Assembly (NCBI GenBank): GCA_003290165.1
Contig: QNQO01001157.1
Span: 186,001 to 250,000 of the forward strand
DNA length: 64,000 nt
Reading direction: 5' to 3'
Origin: Berberis thunbergii
Lineage: Eukaryota > Streptophyta > Magnoliopsida > Ranunculales > Berberidaceae
Made by a program: the position numbers and the translations under genes. Below are positions 26,839 to 38,672 of this stretch, piece by piece (position 1 is the stretch's first letter; each line of letters opens with the position of its first letter). The notes beneath the pieces were generated by a model that was not told where the DNA came from, did no database searches, and worked only from the letters and a program-made list of their open reading frames with translations.

Positions 26839-28519
26839 GTAATTCTTAATAACAGAAACTTTGAAGCCATTTTATGTGTCAAATCCATTGCATTACTTTT
26901 CATTTATCATTTCTTAGTCTTGGAGAACTTACCAAACTGCCTATATAGTCACTTACCACTGGAAGGAGCCAATGAAACCAACAGAATTACTAATTTTTGA
27001 TATTAAGTGACAAATTGTAAGAACATTAATGAGAAAATGTAAAGAAAAAATATGTCCAAAATTTTGCCTTGGTTAAGTTTTTGTCGAACATCTTGACTAT
27101 TGCCCCAATTGGCTGGTCTGCAGTTTTTGCTAGAAAACCAAACAGGGTTGACGAGCCATCTACAAGATAAATGAGATACAGTTTAGAATAACTCAACATC
27201 CATCACCACTCAAACTATATTTTTGGAAGAAAAAACTAAAATGCAAGGTCACGCAAGGAACCTCGTGTCCAATATGACAAGATAATCAGATAGTTTAGTC
27301 AATCCGCTGTAAATCATGGCAGCACATTGAAGACTTGAACTTCTTGTAAAATGTTTGTTTCATTTGCTCTCATAGATTATGTTGAACAAAGAGTCCACTT
27401 TTGGCTCTGATTGTAACTCATGAGAGAAAACTGAATACAAGAGGGAACTAAAGTAACTGTGAATAGGTAATAGGCTTTTGGTTAGATCAGGTCACTTTGA
27501 ATGAAACTGCCACTCATGGAGCCATTTTTTGTGTTTCAGGTTTGTTATTATTCAAATTAGGCAGTTATAACATGTTGTCTTTGGTCATTTTCCTCGGATT
27601 TTCATAATATTTATGGTTATCTAAAGACTGAAGTTCAGTTTAGGAGACCAACATATTGCATCTATGTACTTCAGGTCCTATTTTAAAATTAAACTCATGC
27701 TTTTAGTTGAAATATATTAAACACGCATCATTTTGGAACCCTGAAGATTGAAATTATTGAATTGTAAAACTCATGACCATTGAAAGAATATCACTTGTAG
27801 TTATATCACATGAAGAGTTATCTTAGGTTGATTTTGGGGTGTTTCAGGCATTGGGCGAATTTAGCTGGATTGGCAGGAATTTAATAACTACCAGCCCTCA
27901 TTCTCTTTTTTAATAAATTATCATCTTTTTAACCACCACACCCCCCCCCCCCCCCCAAAATAAAAAAAACGTTCTATGCTCATGAATGGATTTACATGTC
28001 AGCAAATATAAATTGCATTTCCTTATGTAAAAGGTGCACTCGTTTGTATGGAAACTTTTATTTTTGTAAAATTATGTTTTGTGGGAGAGACTAGTTTTGC
28101 AACACTGTGCATTGCATTGAGATTCTGTATTTTCTCTAGGTCTAATTCTACATGTTCTTTAACTGCTCTGCACGACACTTGGTGTATGAAGGAATTAGCT
28201 CCATTGTTTTTAGTTTCCTCCATTTATGAGACTGCAGCAACCAGAATGATTTAAATTAGATTTCAAATCAAAATTGTGTATTTTTTATAGGCTCTATATT
28301 GCGTCATGCGAACTATGAGAATGTGAACTGAACGAGTGTTAAGTTATCTTGTAAGATCATCATTACAAAATGATTAGTTACAAATCTTCTCTCTTCATGC
28401 TAAGGACTTCTATCATTGTGTACTATGTTGAGGTTTGGTCCCATTCATGTCTCTTAGAGATCTGTCTTGAATTACTGAATCAACTTTCTCTGGTTGTAGG
28501 CCATTATGTATCAGTAATC
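26839..28519. other. CACTA internal sequence, no gene recognised
   Basis: AT-rich. It includes a poly-C run (about 27943-27957). No motif was recognised; it may be captured intron sequence. Confidence 0.4.
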
Positions 28520-28520
28520 C

Positions 28521-28912
28521 TTGGATCCTGTTTGTGCAGCTCACCAGATCTTGTTCATTCTTAAAAGACCAGCTGTGCAGGAGACCCTTGCTCCGATCAG
28601 AAAGTCATCTATGGCAGAGAACCACTGTTCACAATCTTCAGACTTCCCGTTTGGTATTGAGGGAAAACTCCTTGTACAAAATGCAGTGGAACAAAAAATT
28701 TCAAAGAGAAATGTCATAGGTAATCTGGAAAATAATCCTAAAGCTTCAAATGTAGAAAGTACTGCTGACTTGAGTTGGAAAAGAAGTAATGTATTACAGC
28801 CCAAGGAGGCTCAATGTGTTCCAAGTTCGTGCATCATCAATTCTGTTGGTCGTGACAATGGAGGAGAAATAGAATCACTTAATCCTTCATCCAATATGTC
28901 TCTTGGGTATGT
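28521..28912 (+). pseudogene. Captured exon of an unidentified gene, part 1
   Basis: An open frame of about 130 codons runs to a donor-like CTTGG/GTATGTA at 28908. It is hydrophilic and rich in Ser, Asn, Glu and Lys (for example SSMAENHCSQSSDFPFGIEG) without a motif I recognise. Amino-acid composition and a clean donor suggest a real exon of a nuclear or regulatory protein, copied by the element. Confidence 0.4.
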
Positions 28913-29590
28913 ATGTACACTCTGACATTACAATGGTTATATGAATTACTATATGGGAATAGACATGTCAGTTTATATTGGAAGAAAAAAGAAAGTAATT
29001 ATCACACAATTTTTTCAAAGCATATGAAGATATGAAAAACCTCCAGATAATGATGCTGAAATTTTGAAATTCACTCTTCATTAAATGCATGATAGGTGAT
29101 CAAGTAGTACTAATTATTGAGAAATAATCATATAGTTTTGAAAAGAAAAGCTGGGTTCTTAGGTTATGTATCGGGATATCAAGTCTACATCCATAAATTC
29201 TGTTCCTTATTTTTTATGTAATTATTTTATTATTGAAAATGTGTATGAATTAATCAAGACCTATTGATCTTGGAGATTGCAACACCATAAGTCTTATAAT
29301 TTGTTCATATTCAAAACTCTTATATAATCTGTCAATCTCAAGTTCGTCGGGCTACGAGATCTGTAGTATAAGAACCTGCCAACCGATAATGCTAGCTAAT
29401 TTCCCAACAGGTGCATTGGATAAGAAGAAACATCCTTTTGACATAAAACATCATCTTTTGACTTTATTATAATTCTGAAATGCTCCAGTTCTACCTGCAT
29501 TACTGTATCAAGAGATAATAGAAGTGGATGTTTCTGGATTGAATATATGGTAGTATATCTGGGAGTTTTATTCATGAGCATCATATTCAG

Positions 29591-29795
29591 GAAAGGAGCA
29601 TTGAGTAGCCCTAATTCAAAAACTGGTCTTTCCCTTGAAAAGGCTGCAACAAACCCTGCTTCCTCTGTATCGGAGCCTCAAATTTCAAATACTGCCATGC
29701 CTGAAGATAAAGCAGCATGTGCATCAATGCAGAATAATGGACTGAATTTTGATGTGCAAATTAAGGAACCATATTCTTTCACTGGTAAAAAAGGT
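29591..29795 (+). pseudogene. Captured exon of an unidentified gene, part 2
   Basis: Open stretch after a TATTCAG acceptor, ending in a GTATGT donor after KEPYSFTGKK. It is low in motifs and Ser/Ala/Asn-rich, similar in style to the 28521-28912 exon. It is plausibly the next exon of the same unknown gene, separated by a 0.7 kb intron. Confidence 0.4.
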
Positions 29796-30454
29796 ATGTG
29801 CAATACTGACTATGCAGAATAATTTGCTTTCTAAGGGCATTCAGTAAAGTCGACTTGAGTATTCAAAGAGTAATCAGACTGCTCACCTAGGATCACTTTG
29901 TATACTTCTTGTCTAGGCCTTTGTACTTATAGTGGAGATGCTCCCGAGTGAAGGAGTACTAGATTTGTTGCTGATTGTGTTGTTTTCTTTTTTGAGTTTT
30001 AAGTTTTTACTTGGGTGACTTTGGAACTGATCATGAACCAAACAAACAAAATTTGGTTGTATTATCAATTTGAACGTTATTCAAACTTTCATTATATGCT
30101 TTGTGCACGCTTCTTGAATTTCCAGTTGAGATTGATGTTATTAATCATCAATCAAAGTTTTTTTTTAGGGTGATTAAATTTTGACATGACTTGTAAATGA
30201 AATCGGAAACTCAGTGACTATCAAATTGATCGGCTTGATTGGGAGACCCATCTGATGGCATTGTTTCTTTTCAAACTCCTTGCTCCAACATGGTATTGGA
30301 ACTCATGCAAGGATCAATCCTTACTCCCCCATATGATGATTTGCATGTGTTCAAGTCTGAAGGTAATGTTTTCACTACACTTTTAATTTCTATTATTAAC
30401 TAGTTTCTCAACTTATTCACCATTATAGCTTATTAGCTGCATTGACCTCTGTTG

Positions 30455-30670
30455 TAGGTTATCACTGAAAATATTGAAAGTTATAGGAAAGCAGGGGAGA
30501 AGCTTGGGGCGAAAAGGAAACATTTGTTCTGGACACCATGTGCTGTGTATTGTATTGATCGAATGCTTGAAGATTTTGGACATATTAAATGGGTGGGAGA
30601 GTGCTTGGACAAAGGAAAGAAAATTACCAAATTCATTTACCATCGTGCCTGGTTGTTGAATCTTATGAAG
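30455..30670 (+). pseudogene. hAT transposase fragment (DUF659-type core)
   Basis: After an acceptor-like TTGTAG the frame reads VITENIESYRKAGEKLGAKR, then LFWTPCAVYCIDRMLEDFG and KKITKFIYHRAWLLNLMK. The LFWTPCA.HCIDLMLED pattern marks the catalytic core region of plant hAT transposases containing DUF659. About 72 residues are present; the rest, including the dimerisation domain, is absent. It lies inside the CACTA element. Confidence 0.82.
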
Positions 30671-30827
30671 AATTGCAGACCCACTGTAACCCACTGTAAG
30701 AATTGCTCCTTCATTAATGTCAAACTACATGGTCTAACAATTACTAGTAAGAATTGGTCGAAATACACTTTGATGTACATTACATTAGTTTTGACTAGTT
30801 CTTATTTCTGTATCATTTTCTCTGCAG

Positions 30828-31035
30828 GCACTCAGATTATACGGGAGTTATAATGTGGTAGTTACAGGAATAATAATTACAAACAGCCCTCAGTGCCACC
30901 TGAAGTTTGATAATTGCATTGGCGTTCAGGTCTTCAATATGAATGTTTTGTCACCCGGAGACAGCCTCAACATGGATGGTATCCATCTCGAGAACTCCAA
31001 AGAAGTGCTGATTCATCACACCAACCTCGCTTGTG
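30828..31035 (+). pseudogene. Captured polygalacturonase (GH28) exon
   Basis: One exon with a CTCTGCAG acceptor and GTAAAT donor encodes about 69 residues. It starts ALRLYGSYNVVVTGIIITNS and contains CHLKFDNCIGVQVFN and SPGDSLNMDGIHLENSKEV. This matches the pectin-degrading glycoside hydrolase family 28 segment around the catalytic N-T-D motif. Here the threonine is methionine (NMD). The rest of the enzyme is missing, so it is a captured fragment. Confidence 0.88.
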
Positions 31036-31243
31036 GTAAATTCAACTCTAAAGGTTATTTTATTCTTTTCGGCAGCTCCCTTGCTTTCGGCCAATTACTG
31101 GTAGAGACATGCATGCATCCCTTACACAATCACCTTATAATTAGGAATAACTATTTCTAAAACTGTTAATACAATTTCTAAAAGTAATTTCATGCAGGAA
31201 TTTGTTTGTGGTCTGTCTACTGAGCAGCGTTAATACAATTCCA

Positions 31244-31464
31244 GATGTAAGTGGTCTGTCTACTGAGCAGCGTAAGAGGCTAACCATCGCAGTAGAGCTT
31301 GTCTCCAATCCGTCGATAATATTCATGGATGAACCAACATCAGGTTTAGATGCTCGAGCGGCAGCTATTGTTATGCTGCAGTAAAGAATGTTGTTGGCAC
31401 AGGAAGGACAACAGTTTGCACTATCCATCAGCCAAGTATCGACATATTTGAGGCATTTGATAAG
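31244..31464 (+). pseudogene. Captured ABCG/PDR-type ABC transporter exon, frameshifted
   Basis: The frame reads [20 protein letters not shown], then [20 protein letters not shown]. These are the ABC signature-proximal region and Walker B of a plant PDR (ABCG full-size) transporter. After a shift at about 31382 a second frame continues [20 protein letters not shown] and FEAFDK up to a GTAATT donor, covering the H-loop histidine. A 23-bp duplication (GTGGTCTGTCTACTGAGCAGCGT at 31210 and 31251) lies at the left edge and may mark the capture junction. Confidence 0.88.
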
Positions 31465-34122
31465 GTAATTGCAACACTTACCAGTGAATTATATTCATGG
31501 CAACACTTTTCAAATGTTATGATACATATCAAGTGTTATTACATCTTCAGATGGATGGCATGTGATCCATTAGCCTGGGGTTGGAAATGGTTGCTTTTAC
31601 TGCTGGTTATGATTTGTGGAAGATTGGTTTTTGGTTGGGGAATTATGTGTTTATAGTGGCATTTGGAATTCTGTTTCATAGATTATGGTGTATTCTAGCT
31701 CTGTAGTTCAGAATAACTTGCAATATGGAATTCATCCGTGGATCCTATTTTTCATGGTTTCCCAAACTTAATAATCCAACATAGGTTAGATTTAAAGCTC
31801 TATCTTTTCCATGTTTTATGATGTATCTTTGGTAGCATTATCCAAAACATAATGTAGATTACATGGATCCTTCTCTTCAAAGTTTTATAAATGTGACATA
31901 TATCTCTTCTCTTCATGTTTATTAACTTAGCCTTTTTCTACTTTCCACATTATCTGAAATTTTTTTGTCGAGCTACTTCAATATTTTTGTGTTCCCAAGT
32001 AACGGGAGCTGAAATTTATTTTGACAATATCTATTACTTGTTTTGTGTATCTAATAGTTTTTTATTTATGTCTCTTACAATTACTATATATTTCTTTAAA
32101 TACACTGCAGCTCATAATCGAATGAACAGGTTGTTTCCGATAAGCAACTGGTGAACAGCTGCAAAAGGAAGGTTGTTTCGGAGATGCAGTGGGTTGCTCG
32201 CTGTCACGACAAAATTCCAGCATTTCTTGGATGGAAGGGCAGAGCACTCTGTCGCAAAATTCCAGCATTTCGCGGTTTAGGCAGAGCACTCTGTCGCAAA
32301 ACAGAGTGCCATTCTGTTGCTACGCTGTGTTGCTGTTGCTGCGCTGCTTTGCTGTTGCTGCTGGGTTTGCTGCTGGGACACATTGCTGCTTTGTCGCAGC
32401 GTTGACATGCTGAGATGTGGCGACATCTGGGCAGTCCGGTGTAACTTGATTTGTCGCAGAAACGCGCGTGTGCTGCGTGTTCTACGGTTGAGAGATTGCT
32501 GCGTGTTCTACGCGCGTCTGCTGTTCTCCAAGTCATTCCATATGTGAAGGTTAGTGTCCATAGTATTTATTTGAAATAATTTAGACAACAACCAAAACTT
32601 ATATCAATAGAGGCCACACTAATTAGCTTGTGTGCTGTGCTGTGCTGGACTCACTCACTTCCACAAACAACAACCAAAACTTATATAAATAGAGGCCACA
32701 GATGTAACCCCATACTACTCATGTTTCATGGACAAAAATCCCTACTTTCCTACCATTACCAATCAATGGTGGAACCCATGCATCCTGGTTTACTACTACC
32801 CTGATCTTCTGATGTTTGCTCTTTTGTTTTTGGTCCCCTCTCTCATCGATCTGTTGCATATATAAATCATATAGTAGCCTATTTGGTGGTGAATGCCACC
32901 AATTGAACTGAACTTCTAGGTTTGTATTCGTTGTTTTCAGGACTACATTTCCTATTTCAAGTATTCGACGAAAATCAATAACAAGTTTTCTAATTTATTC
33001 TGATGATGAAATAGAAATGGTAGCCTGAACAACAAAATGGGAGTTAGTTAGTGTGGAACTCAATAATCTGACTTGCATTTGTAGAATATGTGATCTTCCT
33101 CCAATTCAATTCAATGAAAGTAACTGTTGTTTTAATGAGTAGGAAAAATGACCCTTTCCACATGGTTGGTATGGCTAATGAATTGTGCTTGTCCATAAAT
33201 ACATACATACATGGCTGGCTGGTTCTCATGATGTCCAATTATCTATTCTTTGCTAGTTGTCAAATTTCACAAGCTATTACAACTCTCTCTACTTGTGGCT
33301 GTGGAGAAGCAACACACCTATTGCTCCCATGTGCATTATCAGAATCATATTATGCATTAATTGGGAAACTGAAGCATGAGTAAACACTACTCAGTTTATT
33401 TATTACTTTGAATAAATTTTTCCCTCGTGTTTAACGTATGAACAATGCTTTTTTTTTATTTATGAAAATATATCGCATAATATTATAAATATGATGAACA
33501 ATGCTTCACGTATGATTATTGCATAATATTATAATTATGAAAACATATCGCATAATAAATATTTCCCTCGTGTTTAACTTATGAACAATGCTTCACGTAG
33601 AGGAGCTTTATTCAGAAACTTGTCCTTCTACTCCTAAAAGGGAAGGAATCCTAAAATTTATCTAGGAAGTTATATGGTGTAACATAATTAATTTTTAGTT
33701 TAAAAAAATGTTGACAATGTATTCTTCTCTCTGGAATCCGGATTTATTGGTTGGTGCTGGAAACAAAAAATAGAAGTGACCTAAGGATTATCTGCAACAC
33801 ACTACATATATATTTTGAAACTCTCTACTTAGCATATATATATTTTGAATTTTTTTTAGGAGCATATAATCTGGTCTAGTAGAATTTTTTTTTCAGCATG
33901 AAACCTATATGTTGTTGATGATGATACTTCTACTTGTGCTTTTGCTACAACTTATTGTTACACCCAGGTCCAGATCATATGCAATAAAGTACTTAAAGAG
34001 TATCTATGTTGTCTTGTTTCAATAACTGTGCAATTATAGGTCATGTTTGTCTGTCATTGGTTTATTAGCAATCTTTATAGGTCATGTTTGTCTGTCATTA
34101 AGTACTGACTAATTTTTATACT
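31465..34122. other. CACTA internal sequence with a low-complexity block
   Basis: No gene recognised. 32190-32540 has duplicated CACTCTGTCGCAAAA and GCTGTTGCTGC-type repeats giving Cys/Leu-rich frames, which look like composition artefacts. The pair CAACAACCAAAACTTATAT(C/A)AATAGAGGCCACA (32586 and 32666) is a short direct duplication. Another pair, TTATAGGTCATGTTTGTCTGTCATT, occurs at 34035 and 34077. Confidence 0.5.
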
Positions 34123-34330
34123 GCAGGGCTCTGAAGGTCTGAGCCAGTACGGGCAGCGCAGTATGTTGGACAGGAGAATGCGCATACATTGCTTGTTTCT
34201 GGGGTGCAAAGTGTGTCGTTGTATCAACCATCACCGGTGCCATATACAAGCAACTACCAGGTGCTGCATTCTCATCATTTTCAGTATATTGAACAAGCAA
34301 CTACCGAAAGAAATGGGGCCTGTTCCTAAG
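34123..34330 (+). pseudogene. Exon-like fragment of unknown origin
   Basis: After a CTGCAG acceptor-like site one frame reads SEPVRAAQYVGQENAHTLLV then SGVQSVSLYQPSPVPYTSNY until a stop at about 34318. It is Gln/Ser/Pro-rich with no recognised family. Its position next to the right subterminal repeats could make it a last exon of a CACTA transcript. Confidence 0.3.
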
Positions 34331-34652
34331 GGCATCAATGTATTTTCTTACATTATAACTAGGGCGATTTGTATTGTTGGAAAAAACATAGAGAAATTCT
34401 TTTGTTTTAGATGCGAGCGAAACCTGATATAACAAGCTATGTTCCATTTGTTCAGGTTAATCCTGTTATTGTACATTAATTAATGCTATTTGTTTACATG
34501 TTTTTGTTTGGCGTCAAAACTTGACAAGTTCATTTTTACGGTTGATTTTGTATTTATCTAACATATAGTTTGGTGGTTCTTATTCGTGTCGGAGGCATGA
34601 CACAAACTATAGTAAGGACTGATTTTGCAGGTGCCACGGCTGTGATTTTGCT

Positions 34653-35385
34653 GCAGCAACAAAAAAAATATATAATTTTTTTTTCGATTATATTAACTTG
34701 CAACGATTTTACACCGTTGCAACAAAACAGATTTCTTTTTTTTTTTTGAATTTTGTTTTAATTGCCAACGGTTTCACACCGTAGTTCCATATTGCTACGC
34801 CTAAAAACCGTTGCTAGTACCTTTGCCACGGTTTAATTTACACTATTTAGCCATGGTTTATAACCGTTGCCACAGTTAGCCACGGCTAATAACCGTTGCT
34901 ACTTTTAGACACGGTTTAAAACCGTTGCAAATACATGTGCTTAGCCACGGTTCAAAACCGTTGCAAAGGTTAGCCACGGCTATAAACCGTTGCTACTTTT
35001 AGACACGGTTTAAAACCGTTGCAAATATATAAACTTAGCCACGGTTAAAAACCGTTGCCATAGTTAGCCACGGCTATAAACCGTAGCTATCTAGTTAGCC
35101 ACGGTTTATAACCGTTGCGAATATTTACACTTAGTAACGGCTTAGAACCGTTGCTAATTTATCCACGGTTTAAAACCGTTGCTAGTTTTATTGCAACGGT
35201 TTATAACCGTTGCTAATTTCTGCAAATAACGCCCCCCATTCAACCATAAAACCGTTGCTACAATGTTTAGCAACGGTTTTTAGCCGTGACAAAAAATTTT
35301 GCGACGCCCCTGTAGTCCACGGCTCTTAGCCGTGGCAATGTCTTACGCCCACGGTATAAAACCGTGGCTAATGGGGGTTTTTGGT
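34653..35385. repeat. Right subterminal palindrome array of CACTA
   Basis: About 17 units repeat the pattern TAGCCACGG.T.TAAACCGTTGC in the same palindromic form as the left array. Spacing is 25-45 bp. It ends directly in the terminal GGGGGTTTTTGGTGTAGTG. Confidence 0.85.
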
Positions 35386-35699
35386 GTAGTGTCAAACCGT
35401 CTTTTGATTAGCACCGTACACGTGTCATGATAATTTCGTCAACAAAACAAAGTAGGCCTGATTGCATGCTCAATCCAGCAAGGCCCAAACGACAATATGC
35501 CATATTGGCCGAATCCAGACAGTCGGGTCTGAGTCGCAATGAGTCATTAAGCCTACACGTCACGCGATCTGGCCCAATACTCGTAAGACTTTTAAGGCAA
35601 ATATATGAGAGATTTACCCAAGACTGGCAGGCCAACAACACTTTGAATTCGACTAGAAAACAAATATTAAAGCATAAGTCAGGCAAAAAAATTTCCTTG

Positions 35700-36719
35700 T
35701 TAGACCAAAAATTTCCTTGTTGGAAGAGGCACAACTTATTGAACCCATTGACTAAAGGTTAGAGAATTTGTCTTTTAAAACTGATATGACTTCTGAATTC
35801 TGGAATTTATTCGCTTTGTCATAATACAAGTTGCATAATTATTTGGTACAAAGTTGATTCTCATTATATGCATCGTTTCTTGTAGAGTTGTTGTTCATAG
35901 ATAATATTTCTAACTCCATCATATCGAGTCAATCATAAATGAATCATATCGAACTCTGGCTCATGGGTGGCTACCCAGCCTTAGGTTCTTTGATCTCATT
36001 CATAGCAAAGTGCCAAGCACATCGGACCCAAGATGAACTAGGTAGCTGCTCGCCCGGTTCTAAAGATTAGTTTCGAGGTGCCGTCGATCTTGAAATCTAT
36101 TTTAAAATTACACAATGTGGCAAAAACAAAAACAATCGAATAATGCATCTTTGACCATACATTGTCTGCCGACAACGTCATCTGTTATATTTGATCAGTA
36201 CAATGGAGGTGCATTATATAAGCTATTTACTGTTTCACAACTTTCATGACTGGAACGTGCTACATGTATACTTAACTAACGATCCCCAACATAAAATTCG
36301 TACAACGCTTGCTTGTTTGAGATTGAATCTTCCGAAATTCTAAGGGGACAATTATGATAGGCCTCTCCATTGTCGAACATTATTGTTTACTTAATGTACT
36401 CTTTCACCAATGTTAAGTACATTTTTTACCCTATTGGGTCTGGTTTGGATAACCCTATTGGGTCAGTCATGTAGCATTCGGGCATGGATTAATAAATAAA
36501 TAAATAAATAAATAAAATTACATTTTTTACTTTTATTCTCTTCTAAGCTACATTATAGTTTTCTTTTGTGTAAAATTTTATTGATATCTACCACAACGCG
36601 GTCCAATCACGACCTCCTACACAAGAAGACATCAGCACCAGTTGTATGACCTAATTATCAATAATGCAACATGACAATTCCAACTCGAAATACAGCAATC
36701 AAGTGTCAACAAGAATAGA
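35700..36719 (+). other. Junction region with a possible Copia pol tail
   Basis: LTR B similarity ends near 35700. The following frame reads LLNPLTKG and then stops, resembling the ADPLTKGL C-terminus of Copia RNase H. It may be the scar of a Copia fragment. The rest to 36719 is unrecognised, apart from an (AATA)n run at 36490-36516. Confidence 0.3.
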
Positions 36720-38672
36720 AAGCCTATATATAGGTGAAATGGTTATTGAAGAGGCGTCAACAAGCAATTAATTCAACATTAAATGTCGTACGGGAAATTG
36801 GAAAAACGACAGTTCCAATTTCAAGTGCACAAGTCCACATCTTTTGAATTAATGACGTTGCAAGCAGCCCCATTAACTAGGGGCAGTAATCGATACTGAA
36901 TCGTCTCGCAGAATGCACCGTATCCCTGGCACACTGATCCGCAAATATTTTATTTCTAATTGGGCCCCTCCACTAATAGGCCCAAACTTATGCCCCTTCA
37001 GACTCGGCCCAGCACATGCAAAGGACACAAATAACAAAGGCCCTGAGCTCCCACGGAATAAGGAGCGTGTCTATAGAGTATTATCATTAAATCCATGGCA
37101 TCAGCTCCATTGTTATTCCGCCGCTGTTCATTAAATCCGGTGAATCTTTATTAGTTTGATCAATCAATCATACTCTGGAATCAAACCACCAGGCAAACTA
37201 AGTAAGTCAGGATACCCAAGTTAGACTTACACACCCAAAATATTAATCTGACCAAAGTTTAGTCAGCTCCGACTGGTTACAATAGCTTCTGGTTCGTTTT
37301 AACACCCAGCTCGTCAAAAGTGGATGATGATGGGTTAGAAAGTGGGAGCTTAGTCAGTGTTTGTAATACCTGACCGCGATGGCTTGCTAGAGACCATTGT
37401 CCAACTATAGATGATGGTCGCCGAACCTAACCAAAGCTTAGTCGGTTTCAACCTGTGATGATAGGTTCTAGTCGGTTTCAACCTGTGATGATAGGTTCTG
37501 GAATGCTCTAACGCCCAGTTCGTTAAACTAAATGGGTGTCAACAGTTTAGAGAATGTCGGCGTAGTAAGCACTCTGATGGGATCATTGTCCAAACATGGG
37601 CAATAGTGACCGAACCCGACCAATGCTTAGTTGGTGAAGATTGACGATGATAGTTTCTGGTCTGCTCGAAGCCTAGTCCTCAAATAACAGATTCCGACGA
37701 CATAGAGAGTGGGAGTCTAGTCAGTGCTCTTGATGTCTGATTAAGATATCTTGCTAGGGGTCACTACTCATACGCAAAAAATCCCAACCAAAGCTTTGTC
37801 AGTGGCCGTTAAGACGATGACTTTGGTCTGCTCGAAGCCTAGTTCACTGCTCGCGGATTACGAAGGCTTATAAAGTGGGAGCTTAGTTAATGCTCATATA
37901 GCCTGGTGAAGACGGCTTACCAGGGATCATTGACCAACTACAAACAACGATCATCGAACCCTACCAAAGTTTAGTCAGAACGACTGACGATGATAACTTC
38001 CGACTTGCTCCAATTCCTAGTCTGCCACGAACGGATCAAGATGGCTTGCCAGAGACCACTATGGTCGTCGAAACCTAACTCCCAGTTTAGTCAGTTATAA
38101 CTGACGATAACAACCCCCGATCTAATTAAGCCTATTCTATGAATAACATGTAAAGACGAGTCAAAAGTCCGATCAGAGTTCTGGAAGCTAAACCCAAACG
38201 ACTCGCGAGGAGTATTGTCCAAACATCTACAACGGTGCATTTGCTGGGACTACAATCTGACTAATTCGCTTATAACAGCAATTGCTAGTTCAACGGACAA
38301 TTATGCCCCTAGACAAAGGGTGTATTACACTCCCCGATCTCTAAAAGGAGTTTGACCAAAATTGCATGAACTATGACAACACAAAAAGTCAAAACTCTCA
38401 CCAACAGATCAATCATAAAGCTCCCTAGCCTAGCAGAGCCTCTCGTCTGACAATTAATAACGAAATAAGACAAAACATGTAAAAGCTAGCAGAAAAAGCA
38501 AAGGAAACATAAACATGTGCAAAATACTATTCATTTGCAAGCCAAAAAGAAAATACAAGGTTCACCTCTCATTAGGAGGATAGTCAGATACAAAAGAACC
38601 AGACTTAGTAGGGAAAGAAGCAGGAGACACATACGTACGTGCTGCCTTTCAATCCATCGCATCAGGGTCACC

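Larger units (their letters stand above)
19017..35391 (+). mobile_element. CACTA (En/Spm-type) element carrying host gene fragments
   Basis: The 16,375-bp element starts CACTACACCAAAAACCCC and ends with the inverse GGGGGTTTTTGGTGTAGTG. It is flanked by the 3-bp duplication TCA (19014-19016 and 35392-35394). Both subterminal regions are packed with short palindromes. Inside are a transposase-24-like gene (24236-25896, one frameshift) and at least six foreign gene fragments. No TnpD-type catalytic transposase (Transposase_21) was recognised, so the copy is probably non-autonomous. The uninterrupted target is preserved at 40828-40845 in LTR C. Confidence 0.93.
19007..35700 (+). repeat. LTR B, split by the CACTA element and truncated
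   Basis: LTR B begins TGATACATCA (19007-19016). It is interrupted by the CACTA element and resumes after the duplicated TCA at 35395 with AACCGTCTTTTGATTAGCACC. It aligns with LTR A until about 35700, where similarity stops, so its 3' half is missing. It could be the 3' LTR of copy 1, the 5' LTR of copy 2, or shared by both. Confidence 0.8.

Noticed and set aside
32190..32540. Cys/Leu-rich protein from 32151-32405
   Set aside because: Produced by GCTGTTGCTGC-type repeats; frames are open on both strands and no family is recognised.
19017..35391. TnpD (Transposase_21) gene making the CACTA autonomous
   Set aside because: No frame or exon series in the element showed the expected transposase; a short decayed remnant cannot be excluded.
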